This document shows, piece after piece, positions 37,243-45,240 of a DNA stretch of 64,000 bases. How positions within the stretch are numbered: position 1 is the first letter of the stretch; every line of letters starts with the position of its first letter. The notes under the pieces are model-generated. The model was not told the origin of the DNA and did not search any database. It saw only the letters and a list, made by a program, of their open reading frames with translations. The stretch spans positions 19,720 through 83,719 of the forward strand of contig PAQI01000014.1 of assembly GCA_002709235.1 (NCBI GenBank), read 5' to 3'. The stretch comes from Hirschia sp. Its GTDB lineage: Bacteria; Pseudomonadota; Alphaproteobacteria; Caulobacterales; Hyphomonadaceae. The translations under genes were made by a program, and so were the position numbers.

Positions 37243-37299
37243 GGTTGATTTGAGAAAGCCGGGCGTAAAAAGGTTGTGGAACAGTTTGTTGAGGGGAAG
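37243..37299 (+). pseudogene. Diverged copy of the uvrD 3' end
   Basis: GAGAAAGCCGGGCGTAAAAA and the following GGTTGTGGAACAGTTTGTTG translate, after one missing T near 37249, as FEKAGRKKVVEQFVEG. This is identical in protein to the uvrD C terminus at 35980-36028. The DNA differs at about every third base, in synonymous positions. It is not part of any open gene here. Confidence 0.8.
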
Positions 37300-37309
37300 T
37301 TAGGGGGAG

Positions 37310-37669
37310 ATGAGATGGATTGGTGGAACCCTGTTTGGAATCATTGCTATTGCATTCGCTGGTTATGCATTTCTTTTCTGGGAAAATCATCGCACTGAAC
37401 CGTTTGATCAGACAGTTTGGTTAGCAAATGTCGGCATCAGAGACGGTCAAAAACAAAGTCTAGAACCAATGGCACGAGGATTAATCACATCCCGCGCACT
37501 CATCGGACTTTCAAGAGACGAAATCATCGACCTTTTAGGTCCATCAGAATACAAACTTGGAAATTATGCCATTAGAGCATACGCTCATCCTGGAGATACT
37601 GTCTGGCTTGTAGTCGACTATTACGAACCAGAGGATCGTGTGACCGGTGCACGGATATTGGTCTATTAG
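37310..37669 (+). CDS. Small membrane-anchored protein of unknown function
   Basis: A 119-residue protein with an N-terminal membrane helix (residues about 4-24, GGTLFGIIAIAFAGYAFLFW) and a periplasmic domain. SRALIGLSRDEIIDLLGPSEYKLGNYAI resembles the turn of BamE/SmpA-like outer-membrane assembly domains, where a similar MTxxEVxxLLGxP phrase is seen, but the rest is too short to be sure. The gene is AT-rich and follows the uvrD relic by about 10 bp, preceded by GGGGGAGATG. Confidence 0.65.
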   Translation: MRWIGGTLFGIIAIAFAGYAFLFWENHRTEPFDQTVWLANVGIRDGQKQSLEPMARGLITSRALIGLSRDEIIDLLGPSEYKLGNYAIRAYAHPGDTVWLVVDYYEPEDRVTGARILVY

Positions 37670-37700
37670 CAAAAATCACGGTGCATATCGTGCCTCAATG

Positions 37701-37760
37701 CACCCGCCATGCCGCCACGATCCGGCGGGTATCGCTTGGTCTCAACCCGCCCTACGCCCC
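37701..37760. repeat. Dispersed repeat A, partial copy 3
   Basis: CACCCGCCATGCCGCCACGA followed by TCCGGCGGGTATCGCTTGG and CTCAACCCGCCCTACGCCCC, lacking the left GTAGGGCGGG end. Confidence 0.8.
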
Positions 37761-37762
37761 CT

Positions 37763-37870
37763 GTCATCCCCGGCGCGCAGCGTCTGGGGATCCAGCCTGA
37801 CGAAGTCCCACCTGCGCGGCGGTCGAGAGGACCGTGGATGGATCCTCTGACGGCAGACGCCATCGAGGAT
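37763..37870. repeat. Dispersed repeat B, copy 1
   Basis: Begins GTCATCCCCGGCGCGCAGCG, continues CTGGGGATCCAGCCTGACGA and ends GACGCCATCGAGGAT, about 108 bp. A nearly identical copy is at 41124-41231 and a shortened one at 39349-39421. The start and end contain facing GTCATCC-like and GAGGAT-like bases. Confidence 0.85.
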
Positions 37871-37895
37871 GCCCCCCTCATTCACCCCCACAAAC

Positions 37896-38005
37896 GTCAT
37901 CCCGGCCAAGGCGCAAAGCGCCGCAGATGCCGGGACCCACATGTCTACATCCCAAATCCCCGAGAAGTGGGTTCCGGCATTTTCGCTACGCTCCAGCCGG
38001 AATGA
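37896..38005. repeat. Dispersed repeat C, copy 1
   Basis: About 110 bp from GTCATCCCGGCCAAGGCGCA to the end TCCAGCCGGAATGAC. The ends are imperfect inverted repeats (GTCATCCCGGC and GCCGGAATGAC). Copy 2 lies at 41258-41368 and a partial copy at 40753-40814. No gene lies in 37670-38031. Confidence 0.85.
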
Positions 38006-38031
38006 CAGCCTGGAAGCCCACCACCCTGCCA

Positions 38032-38334
38032 TCAAGCGCTCTTGGCACTAATGGAGGTCAGCAGGCTGCTGTGATCGACGAGCTTTTGCCGGATATCCAG
38101 CAGAAGGAACGGAATGCCAAGCAGTACCGAACCGATCACGAAACCGATGCCAGCGCCCACCACTGCACCGAAGATCCTGAAGTCGAAATCGGGATCGATA
38201 TCGATGTCAGCTGCATAGGCAATCTGCTCCCATTCCGGGCCGCCCATATAGCCGATCAATGCAATGAATGCGACGATCAGCAACAGCATCACCGACAACA
38301 CAAACTCCATCACGCCAACGATATAATCTTTCAT
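38032..38334 (-). CDS. Small membrane protein of unknown function
   Basis: A 100-residue protein from the ATG at 38334, preceded by GGAGGCAGGGAC. Two hydrophobic helices (VLSVMLLLIVAFIALIGY and IFGAVVGAGIGFVIGSVLLGIPFLLLDI) flank an acidic loop (DIDIDPDFDFR). It is divergent from the TIR gene at 38499. Not recognised. Confidence 0.65.
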   Translation of the reverse strand: MKDYIVGVMEFVLSVMLLLIVAFIALIGYMGGPEWEQIAYAADIDIDPDFDFRIFGAVVGAGIGFVIGSVLLGIPFLLLDIRQKLVDHSSLLTSISAKSA

Positions 38335-38498
38335 GTCCCTGCCTCCAGCCGGTTTCCTGTGATGCAAAATGAATGGAACAGTCAGGACGATTTCTGCAGC
38401 GCGGATCGGCTTTGGCGGTCGGATCACCATTTCCGATTGAACGTGGCAATCGCATGCGCGCCATGCCATGATCTTCCGGGTAACAAGAGGGGACGCAT

Positions 38499-39335
38499 AT
38501 GGCGGATGTCTTCATTTCCTATGCCCGCGAGGATGCCAACAAGGCGCGTCTGCTGGCTGAGGCGCTGATCTCCGAAGGTCTGTCGGTCTGGTGGGACCAT
38601 GATCTTGTCGGCGGTGACAATTTCCGCGAACAGATCGACGAGACCATTGCTGCCGCCAAGATGGTGATCGTCATCTGGTCGGAACATTCGGTCAAAAGCC
38701 CCTTCGTCAAGGATGAAGCCAGCCGCGCAAATGATCGCCAGATCCTCCTGCCCGTCGCGATTGGCGAAGTGAATCCACCCGTCGGCTTTGGCGAATTGCA
38801 GACCATACGTTTCAAGCGCTGGGCGGAAACCTCCGCCGAATGGGAAACCCTCACCCGCACCGTCCACGCCAAACTGCGTGCGTCAGGCGTGGCCACCACC
38901 CACACCGACAAGATCGGATCCGCCCAGCGTCAAATGGCGTTTTTCGGCCGCAATATCGATGTCTTCCTGCTCACCATGTTTGCCCAGGGGCTCGCCTGTT
39001 TCCTGCTGTTCCAGCCCCTGCATTTCGTCACACGCATTCCGCTGGAGGCTAAGCTCGGCTTTGTGGTGATCATGTCGCTTTTCGTGTCAGGGTTTCAGTC
39101 CTGGGTGCTGATCGCCCAGCGCGCCGGATTGCTGATGCGCGGTGTCTCTTTTGCGGTGGGTATTCTTGTCGGGCTTACGGCCTATTATTTTTCAGGCGCA
39201 TCGCTGGATCAGATCGTCAACCTGCTCGATCCTGAGATGATCGGCCCCGCGGGCGGGGTCTCCCTGTTCAACGGATTTGTCTTCTTCACCTATGTCATCG
39301 TCTGGGGAACAATCGGCGTTCTGATCGAACGCTGA
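38499..39335 (+). CDS. TIR domain protein with C-terminal membrane helices
   Basis: A 278-residue protein. Residues 1-130 form a TIR domain: DVFISYAREDANKARLLAEAL at the N terminus, WWDHDLVGGDNFREQIDETI, MVIVIWSEHSVKSPFVKDEASR with Glu73 in the position of the catalytic NADase glutamate, and a final WAETSAEWETL. Residues about 148-275 contain four membrane helices. TIR enzymes in bacteria hydrolyse or cyclise NAD in anti-phage defence. The membrane half is of unknown type. The gene has a GGGTAACAAGAGGGG leader and sits in repeat-rich accessory DNA. Confidence 0.87.
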   Translation: MADVFISYAREDANKARLLAEALISEGLSVWWDHDLVGGDNFREQIDETIAAAKMVIVIWSEHSVKSPFVKDEASRANDRQILLPVAIGEVNPPVGFGELQTIRFKRWAETSAEWETLTRTVHAKLRASGVATTHTDKIGSAQRQMAFFGRNIDVFLLTMFAQGLACFLLFQPLHFVTRIPLEAKLGFVVIMSLFVSGFQSWVLIAQRAGLLMRGVSFAVGILVGLTAYYFSGASLDQIVNLLDPEMIGPAGGVSLFNGFVFFTYVIVWGTIGVLIER

Positions 39336-39348
39336 CGAAGTGACAAAC

Positions 39349-39421
39349 GTCATCCCCGGCGCGCAGCGTCTGGGGATCCAGCCTGACGACATCCCGCCAG
39401 CGCGGCGGTCGAGAGGGCGGT
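39349..39421. repeat. Dispersed repeat B, truncated copy 2
   Basis: Starts GTCATCCCCGGCGCGCAGCG and breaks off at CGGTCGAGAGGGCGG, about 73 bp, just before the next gene. It matches the first two-thirds of the copy at 37763. Confidence 0.82.
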
Positions 39422-39494
39422 GCCCTGCCCAAATATTGTCACATAGCCGCATATGATCGCCGCTCAATGCAAGACACGATCGAGGGGGGGCTGC

Positions 39495-40058
39495 ATGCTT
39501 CGCACATATCTTATGGCCTGTATCGCCACACTCTTCCTGATGCCCGCGGCCATGGCGAGCGAACCCTGGGGCAATGAGTATTCGGACAAGCGCGCATTCT
39601 GCCGGATGCAGAGCGTTCAACAGGTCTCGCGAAAGACGCCAGAGGAAATGGCGCTGGCCGAAGCGCTGAACCGCTGCACCGCGACTTGCCGCCAAGCAGC
39701 CGATCTGACCCGCACCAAGGCCGATCCCCTGGCCACCCGACAAGCCGTCGACATCTGCGAGCGTGACTTCAACGCCCTGCCCCCAGAAATCCGGGCCCTT
39801 TATGGCGCGCCGCCCCCGCCCGAGCCTGGCGTCGATCTCACACCGACCCAGCTGCGCGACCGCAGTACCGAATGTCAGGCGCTGGCCATCCAATACCCTC
39901 ATCTGAGCAGTCACAGAACATTGCCCGCCTTTGCCAATTGCGCCCAGATATGCGGCCTCGCCGCCGATCAGCTCGAAACCTCAAACCCGCGTGCCGACAA
40001 GACCATCCAGCGCTGCGACAACCAGTATCTGGGTGCCAAGGCCCGCATCGGCAATTAG
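39495..40058 (+). CDS. Exported Cys-rich protein of unknown function
   Basis: A 187-residue protein with a signal peptide (MLRTYLMACIATLFLMPAAMA, cleavage after AMA). The mature part has paired cysteines in a repeated pattern: RAFCRMQSV / NRCTATCRQA / DICERDF, and later TECQALAIQ / NCAQICGLA / QRCDNQY, suggesting two related disulfide-bonded helical modules. The start at 39495 follows GAGGGGGG. It is followed in the same frame by the next small gene. Not a recognised family. Confidence 0.68.
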   Translation: MLRTYLMACIATLFLMPAAMASEPWGNEYSDKRAFCRMQSVQQVSRKTPEEMALAEALNRCTATCRQAADLTRTKADPLATRQAVDICERDFNALPPEIRALYGAPPPPEPGVDLTPTQLRDRSTECQALAIQYPHLSSHRTLPAFANCAQICGLAADQLETSNPRADKTIQRCDNQYLGAKARIGN

Positions 40059-40076
40059 CCAGACAGGACCGAGCCC

Positions 40077-40466
40077 ATACGCATCGCCCCCTTCATCGCC
40101 CTGCTGACGCTGGCCCTGCCCCTTTCCCCGGCAAGCGCACAGAATGCCCATGAAGCGCTGGGGCTCAGCCAGAACGCGCTGGAAGGCATTGCCCGTCCCC
40201 TCGCCTGGCGCATGGCGATTGTCACGCGCTGCGAACAAGATGGCGAGGATGTGCTGACACCCTTCCTGACAGAGCTCGCCCGAATCGTCCCGGAATCCGC
40301 ACCCGCCATCGACCATCTGACCTATGTGATCCTCGAAGAGGCACGCACCGAAGAGCCCGAATATGTCTGCACCCCGGAAATGTTCGAGATCTCGGCGCAA
40401 AATGCCAGCCTTGCGCTGGAAAGCTGGGCACAGGCAAGACAGCCCACATCTGGCAAAGCCCCATAA
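40077..40466 (+). CDS. Exported protein with apparent ATA start codon
   Basis: Immediately after the upstream stop codon, AGGA (40065-40068) is spaced 8 nt from ATA at 40077. From there the frame reads I-RIAPFIALLTLALPLSPAS followed by AQNAHEALGLSQNALEGIA, a textbook signal peptide, to a stop at 40464-40466 (129 residues). The first in-frame ATG is at 40212, which would lose the signal. Cysteines at VTRCEQD and YVCTPE could pair. Either ATA is used as a rare start or the original ATG has mutated and the gene is dying. Confidence 0.6.
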   Translation: MRIAPFIALLTLALPLSPASAQNAHEALGLSQNALEGIARPLAWRMAIVTRCEQDGEDVLTPFLTELARIVPESAPAIDHLTYVILEEARTEEPEYVCTPEMFEISAQNASLALESWAQARQPTSGKAP

Positions 40467-40510
40467 GTCCCCCCCCCGATCACCACTCCCCCCAACCACG
40501 CCCACACCCC

Positions 40511-40549
40511 TCATCCTGAGGAGCGGCAAAGCCGCGTCTCGAAGGATGG
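40511..40549. repeat. REP-like repeat D, copy 1
   Basis: TCATCCTGAGGAGCGGCAAA then GCCGCGTCTCGAAGGATGG, a 39-bp palindromic unit (CATCC/GGATG ends, GCGGC/GCCGC arms). Same unit lies in the TPP riboswitch arm. Confidence 0.88.
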
Positions 40550-40571
40550 TCTCGTGCACAATGCTGCAAGA

Positions 40572-40658
40572 CTGGATTCCAGCTTTCGCTGGAAATGCGG
40601 ATTGAGGGATTTGAGCGTCAATTTCAACACCCGTGTCTCCTGCGAAAGCAGGAGTCCA
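40572..40658. repeat. Dispersed repeat E, copy 1
   Basis: TGGATTCCAGCTTTCGCTGG and, near the end, TCCTGCGAAAGCAGGAGTCCA enclose about 45 bp. Each end is itself a small hairpin. Copy 2 is at 40891-40976. Confidence 0.85.
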
Positions 40659-40660
40659 GC

Positions 40661-40750
40661 CCCGTAGGGCGGGTTGAAGCTGAAGGCTGATACCCGCCAT
40701 CTCGCCACCATCCGGCGGGTATCGCTTGGACTCAACCCGCCCTACGCCCC
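40661..40750. repeat. Dispersed repeat A, copy 4
   Basis: CCCGTAGGGCGGGTTGAAGC at the left end and CTCAACCCGCCCTACGCCCC at the right end. The unit immediately follows repeat E. Confidence 0.87.
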
Positions 40751-40752
40751 CC

Positions 40753-40814
40753 GTCATCCCAACCCCCCCGAGAAGTGGGTTCCGGCATTTTCGCTACGCT
40801 CCAGCCGGAATGAC
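40753..40814. repeat. Dispersed repeat C, partial copy
   Basis: Holds GTCATCCCAACCCCCCCGAG and then GTGGGTTCCGGCATTTTCGC to TCCAGCCGGAATGAC. The middle of the full unit is missing. Confidence 0.8.
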
Positions 40815-40828
40815 GTGGCTCTGGCACC

Positions 40829-40867
40829 TCATCCTGAGGAGCAGCAAAGCCGCGTCTCGAAGGATGG
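40829..40867. repeat. REP-like repeat D, copy 2
   Basis: TCATCCTGAGGAGCAGCAAA then GCCGCGTCTCGAAGGATGG; one base differs from copy 1. Confidence 0.87.
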
Positions 40868-40890
40868 TCTCGTGCACAATGGTGTAACAC

Positions 40891-40976
40891 TGGATTCCAG
40901 CTTTCGCTGGAAATGCGGATTGAGGGAATTGAACGTCAATTTCAACACCCATGTCTCCTGCGAAAGCACGAGCCCA
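40891..40976. repeat. Dispersed repeat E, copy 2
   Basis: TGGATTCCAGCTTTCGCTGG to GCGAAAGCACGAGCCCA, a nearly complete second copy following repeat D in the same order as at 40511-40658. Confidence 0.85.
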
Positions 40977-41033
40977 GCACCGTAGCACCGTAGGGCGGGT
41001 TGAAGCCGAAGGCTGATACCCGCCATCTCACAG

Positions 41034-41120
41034 CCCCGTAGGGTGCATTGAGCCCAAGTGATACCCGCCATGCCGCCAACGTCCGGCGGGTATCGCTTGG
41101 GCTCAACCCGCCCTACGCCC
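41034..41120. repeat. Dispersed repeat A, copy 5
   Basis: CCCGTAGGGTGCATTGAGCC at the left end and CTCAACCCGCCCTACGCCCC at the right end. A half copy (GTAGGGCGGGTTGAAGCCGA) lies just upstream at about 40990-41030. Confidence 0.85.
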
Positions 41121-41123
41121 CCC

Positions 41124-41231
41124 GTCATCCCCGGCGCGGAGCGTCTGGGGATCCAGCCTGACGACGTCCCGCCTGCGCGGCGGTCGAGAGGACCGTGGAT
41201 GGATCCTCTGACGGCAGACGCCATCGAGGAT
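41124..41231. repeat. Dispersed repeat B, copy 3
   Basis: Near-identical to the copy at 37763-37870, from GTCATCCCCGGCGCGGAGCG to GACGCCATCGAGGAT. It again follows repeat A directly and precedes repeat C. Confidence 0.87.
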
Positions 41232-41257
41232 AACGCGCCACATTCACACCCACACGC

Positions 41258-41421
41258 GTCATCCCGGCCAAGGCGCAAAGCGCCGCAGATGCCGGGACCC
41301 ACATGTCTACATCCCAAATCCCCGAAAAATGGGTTCCGGCATTTGCGCTACGCTCCAGCCGGAATGACGTGGCTCTGGCACCTCATCCTGAGGAGCGGCA
41401 AGGCCGCGTCTCGAAGGATGG
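41258..41421. repeat. Dispersed repeats C (copy 3) and D (copy 3)
   Basis: Repeat C runs 41258-41368 (GTCATCCCGGCCAAGGCGCA to CCAGCCGGAATGAC) and repeat D runs 41383-41421 (TCATCCTGAGGAGCGGCAAG to GAAGGATGG). The order A-B-C seen at 37701-38005 is the same here. No gene is visible in 40467-41497. Confidence 0.87.
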
Positions 41422-41497
41422 CCATGCGCACAATGCGGCGCATCACCCCCAACAAAACTAATCCCACACCCCACGCTCCTGCCCCATACTCACACCC

Positions 41498-42253
41498 ATG
41501 ACACAGCACGTCTTCATCCCCGACAGGCTTGACCGCGCCAGCATCGCGCATGGATGGGATGTGTTTGCCAGCCTGTTGACGGAAATCGCCCGGCTGATCG
41601 CAGGGCTGTTCGTCATTGTTGGTGTGCGGCGCAATGAAGTGAATGCGCGATTGCGCTTGTGTGAATCGCTGGTTCGTCGGCTGTTGATCATCGAGGCCAT
41701 GCGTACACCGCTGCCAGTCATCAAGCCGCTGACGGCTGCGCAAACTGCCCGCTTGCAGGCGCTGACACCGCGCAGGATTTATGAGCCCTGCGATGTGCGC
41801 TATCGTCCGCCGCCACCACCGGTCTATGCCTTGGCCCTCAGCGAGCCACTCAATTTTGGCGGGCTGATCCCCAAAAGCAGCCGCATGCGCCGGGACCTGA
41901 CACCGCGCCATCGCGAAACCCGCTTTGGCATCCTCACCGTCAGGATCGTCTCGACAGCAGGCATTGAACCCGCCCAGGACAAACCCAGCCCCAGCCATGT
42001 CATGCAGCGAATACTGGCCCTGAAGGATATTGCCGAACGGCCTGAACATCACATCCGGCGCATGGCCCGCTGGGTTGCCCGCAGGCGTGCCGCCACATCC
42101 GGCAGGCGCGATCCCCGGCGACCGGGATCACCGCCCGGAGCACATGGATCCGATAAATATGATGATTGGCAGGATACGCTCACACTCACCCACATCATCA
42201 GTGAACACGCCCTTTACGGCCCACCGCCCGACAAGTGCAATTATTCCGTATAA
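41498..42253 (+). CDS. Protein of unknown function
   Basis: A 251-residue protein not recognised. One hydrophobic helix near the N terminus (LLTEIARLIAGLFVIVGV) suggests a membrane anchor. The remainder is basic and Pro/Arg-rich, with RYRPPPPPVYALALSEPLNF and a C-terminal RRRAATSGRRDPRRPGSPPG tract. The stop codon lies within the first unit of a 15-bp tandem repeat. It converges on polA. Confidence 0.6.
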   Translation: MTQHVFIPDRLDRASIAHGWDVFASLLTEIARLIAGLFVIVGVRRNEVNARLRLCESLVRRLLIIEAMRTPLPVIKPLTAAQTARLQALTPRRIYEPCDVRYRPPPPPVYALALSEPLNFGGLIPKSSRMRRDLTPRHRETRFGILTVRIVSTAGIEPAQDKPSPSHVMQRILALKDIAERPEHHIRRMARWVARRRAATSGRRDPRRPGSPPGAHGSDKYDDWQDTLTLTHIISEHALYGPPPDKCNYSV

Positions 42254-42287
42254 GGATAATCCGTATACTGATATTCCGTGTACGGAC
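42243..42287. repeat. 15-bp tandem repeat, three units
   Basis: ATTCCGTATAAGGAT, AATCCGTATACTGAT and ATTCCGTGTACGGAC lie end to end at 42243-42257, 42258-42272 and 42273-42287. The TCCGTATA core is shared. The array sits between the stop codons of two convergent genes. Confidence 0.75.
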
Positions 42288-42298
42288 AAAACTGCTGA

Positions 42299-45097
42299 CT
42301 AATGCGCATCCGCCCATGTTCTTGCGGCATTGGCGTCCACCACAAGCGGCACGGAAAGGTCCATCACAGGGCGCGTGGCCTGCTCCATCACCTCACGTAC
42401 GACGGCGATCACCTTGTCGGCCTCGCCTTCAGGGGCTTCGAAGATCAGTTCGTCATGCACCTGTAGCAGCATTTTCGCATTCAGCTTTTGCGCTTCCAGT
42501 GCAGGCATGATGCGGATCATCGCCCGCTTTATAATGTCAGCAGCAGAGCCCTGAAGCGGCGCATTGATCGCCTGACGTTCGGCAAAGGCCTTTTCCGGTC
42601 CCTTGCCGGTGCGCACACCCTCCACCCAGATCCGCCGTCCGAACGCGGTCTGAACATAGCCATGCTCGCGGGCAAAATCCTTCATCCGGTCCATATAGCG
42701 GCGGATGCCGGGGAATTTCTCGTTGTAAGCCTTGATATAGGCAGAGGCTTCCTCACGCGGGATCGACAATTGGCGCGCCAGCCCGAAGGCGGAGATGCCA
42801 TAGATGATCCCGAAATTGATCGCCTTGGCCTTGCGCCTGATCATCGGGTCCATGCCCTCGATCGGCGTGTCGAACATTTCAGAGGCCGTCATGGCGTGAA
42901 TGTCCAGCCCCTCACGGAAGGCATGCTGCAGGCTTTCGATCTCGCCAATATGGGCCAGAAGGCGCAGCTCGATCTGGGAATAGTCCGCCGCGATCAGCAC
43001 ATTGCCGGGCTCGGCAATGAAGGCATGGCGGATCTTGCGCCCTTCTTCGGTGCGGATCGGGATGTTCTGCAGATTGGGATCAGACGAAGACAGGCGCCCG
43101 GTCTGCGCGCCGGTCATCGAGAACGAGGTGTGGACCCGGCCCGTCTGCGCATTGATCGCCTGGCCAAGCGCATCGGTATAGGTGGATTTGAGCTTGGACA
43201 GCGTACGCCAGTTGAGAATGGTGCGCGGCAAATCATGGCCTTCGGCCGCCAGATCCTCCAGCGTATCCGCACCGGTCGACCATGCGCCCGTCTTGGTCTT
43301 CTTGCCGCCTTCAAGGCCCAGCTTGCCGAACAGAATGTCGCCCAGCTGCTTGGGGCTGCCCAGGTTGAAATCCTCCCCGGCAAGCTCCTTGGCTTCGTCC
43401 TCATACATCGCCATTCGCTGGGCAAAGTCACCCGACAGACGCGACAGGTGCTCGCGATCCACCTTGATGCCCGCGCGTTCCATCTGCGCGATCACCGGGA
43501 TCAGCGGACGCTCAATGGTTTCATAGAGCGTCGAGACGCGCTCCACCGACAGGCGCGGCTTGAGCAGCTCCCACAGGCGCAGCGTCACATCGGCGTCCTC
43601 GCCTGCATATTTCGTCGCTTCAGGGATAGGCACCTGATCAAATGTGATCTGTTTCTTGCCCGTGCCGGCCACTTCCTTGAAGGGGATCGGCTTGTGGTCA
43701 AAATAGCGTTCGGACAATTCATCCATGCCATGCCCATGACGGCCCGCCGACTGCGCGAACGAGATCAGCATGGTGTCATCCACCGGGCTGACATCAATGC
43801 CGTGGCGATGGAACATGGTCATGTCATATTTGAAGTTCTGGCCGACCTTCAGCACCGCCGGATCTTCCAGCAATGGCTTGAGCAGAGCGATAGCCTCATC
43901 CATGCCGATCTGGTCTGGCGTGTCTGCGGCCAGCAGGTCGCCCGCGCCATGACCCAGCGGGATGTAGCAGGCTTCGTTGGCCTTCACCGCCAGCGACACA
44001 CCGACCAGCCGCCCGGACACGCAATCAAGGCTGTCAGTCTCCGTATCCACGGCCACGACACCTGCCAGTGTGGCCCGGTTCACCCAGTCCTGCAGGCGTT
44101 CAACCGTCGTGACGGTCTCGTATTTGTCGGTCTCGAACGGCGCATTGCCCGGCTGCACTGGCTCGCTGCCCGCATCCACCGCCGCACCTTCATCCAGCCC
44201 ATACTTCTCGGTGACCCGGCGCGTGATGGTGCGAAATTCCATCCGGTTGAGGAACTCGAGCAATGGCTCAGGCTCAGGATGCGCCGCGCCAAGCTCTTCC
44301 AGCGGCACAGGCACGGGCGTGTTGACGTCCAGCGTCACCAGCTGTTTGGAAATGCGCGCATCATCGGCAAATTCGATCAGGTTCTCGCGGCGCTTGTTCT
44401 GCTTGATTTCCGACGCGCGCTCCAGAAGCGTTTCCAGGTCGCCATATTCATTGATCAGCTGCGCCGCCGTCTTGATCCCGATACCGGGCACGCCGGGCAC
44501 ATTGTCCACGCTGTCACCCGCCAGCGCCTGCACATCCACCACCCGGTCAGGCCCCACGCCGAACTTGGCCTCGACGTCTTCAAAGGAGATGCGCCGATCC
44601 TTCATCGTGTCGAGCATGGAGACCTTGTCGGTCACCAGCTGCATGAGGTCCTTGTCGGACGAGATGATCGTGACCTTCGCGCCTTTTTCCTCGGCCAGTC
44701 GCGCATAGGCGGCGATCAGGTCATCGGCTTCATAGCCTTCAAGCTCGATGGCAGGCGCCCCAAAGGCAATCGTGGCTTCGCGCACCAGCGGAAACTGAGG
44801 AACAAGATCTTCAGGTGGCGGCGGACGCTGGGCTTTGTATCTGGCATCCAGATCATTGCGGAACGTCTTGGAGGAAAAATCGAAGATACAGGCAAAATGG
44901 GTCGGCTTGTCGCCATTGCTGCTGGAATCCTCCAGCAATTTGAACAGCATGTTGCAATAGCCGGACACGGCCCCGACCGGCAGGCCGTCGGATTTGCGCG
45001 TCAGTGGCGGCAGCGCATGAAAGGCGCGGAAGATGTATCCGGAAGCATCCACCAGATAAAGGTGGCTGTTTTCATCCAATTGCTGGTGACAGGGCAT
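42299..45097 (-). CDS. polA: DNA polymerase I
   Basis: A 932-residue polymerase. N-terminal 5'-3' exonuclease: LYLVDASGYIFRAFHALPPL, GYEADDLIAAYA, ISSDKDLMQL, GDSVDNVPGVPGIG. 3'-5' exonuclease: VAVDTETDSLD, VGQNFKYDM and YAGEDADVTL, so proofreading residues are kept. Polymerase: motif A ADYSQIELRLLAH, motif B RRKAKAINFGIIYG, motif C LQVHDELIFE. Start at 45097 (MPCHQQLDENSHLYLVD) rather than the longer frame to 45142. It fills gaps in repair and removes RNA primers. Confidence 0.97.
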   Translation of the reverse strand: MPCHQQLDENSHLYLVDASGYIFRAFHALPPLTRKSDGLPVGAVSGYCNMLFKLLEDSSSNGDKPTHFACIFDFSSKTFRNDLDARYKAQRPPPPEDLVPQFPLVREATIAFGAPAIELEGYEADDLIAAYARLAEEKGAKVTIISSDKDLMQLVTDKVSMLDTMKDRRISFEDVEAKFGVGPDRVVDVQALAGDSVDNVPGVPGIGIKTAAQLINEYGDLETLLERASEIKQNKRRENLIEFADDARISKQLVTLDVNTPVPVPLEELGAAHPEPEPLLEFLNRMEFRTITRRVTEKYGLDEGAAVDAGSEPVQPGNAPFETDKYETVTTVERLQDWVNRATLAGVVAVDTETDSLDCVSGRLVGVSLAVKANEACYIPLGHGAGDLLAADTPDQIGMDEAIALLKPLLEDPAVLKVGQNFKYDMTMFHRHGIDVSPVDDTMLISFAQSAGRHGHGMDELSERYFDHKPIPFKEVAGTGKKQITFDQVPIPEATKYAGEDADVTLRLWELLKPRLSVERVSTLYETIERPLIPVIAQMERAGIKVDREHLSRLSGDFAQRMAMYEDEAKELAGEDFNLGSPKQLGDILFGKLGLEGGKKTKTGAWSTGADTLEDLAAEGHDLPRTILNWRTLSKLKSTYTDALGQAINAQTGRVHTSFSMTGAQTGRLSSSDPNLQNIPIRTEEGRKIRHAFIAEPGNVLIAADYSQIELRLLAHIGEIESLQHAFREGLDIHAMTASEMFDTPIEGMDPMIRRKAKAINFGIIYGISAFGLARQLSIPREEASAYIKAYNEKFPGIRRYMDRMKDFAREHGYVQTAFGRRIWVEGVRTGKGPEKAFAERQAINAPLQGSAADIIKRAMIRIMPALEAQKLNAKMLLQVHDELIFEAPEGEADKVIAVVREVMEQATRPVMDLSVPLVVDANAARTWADAH

Positions 45098-45240
45098 AAG
45101 CGAATCCTTGCAAGATCTGCAAAGGTGTATCAGTCTTTGCAATGAAGGCCAGTCGGGGCTTTTTCAAATAACTGAAAGTAGCGCACCGGGCTTTCAGAAA
45201 CTCATGGTGCAGAAGCGCCGGGGGGGGGCTACCCATCATT

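Noticed and set aside
40467..41497. CRISPR array
   Set aside because: Repeats are long, of several kinds, palindromic and not evenly spaced; there are no cas genes.
42488..45145. Very long open frame (about 885 codons) antisense to polA
   Set aside because: It is the complement of the polA coding sequence, a common effect of high-GC codon use; its translation has no domain and polA motifs are complete on the other strand.
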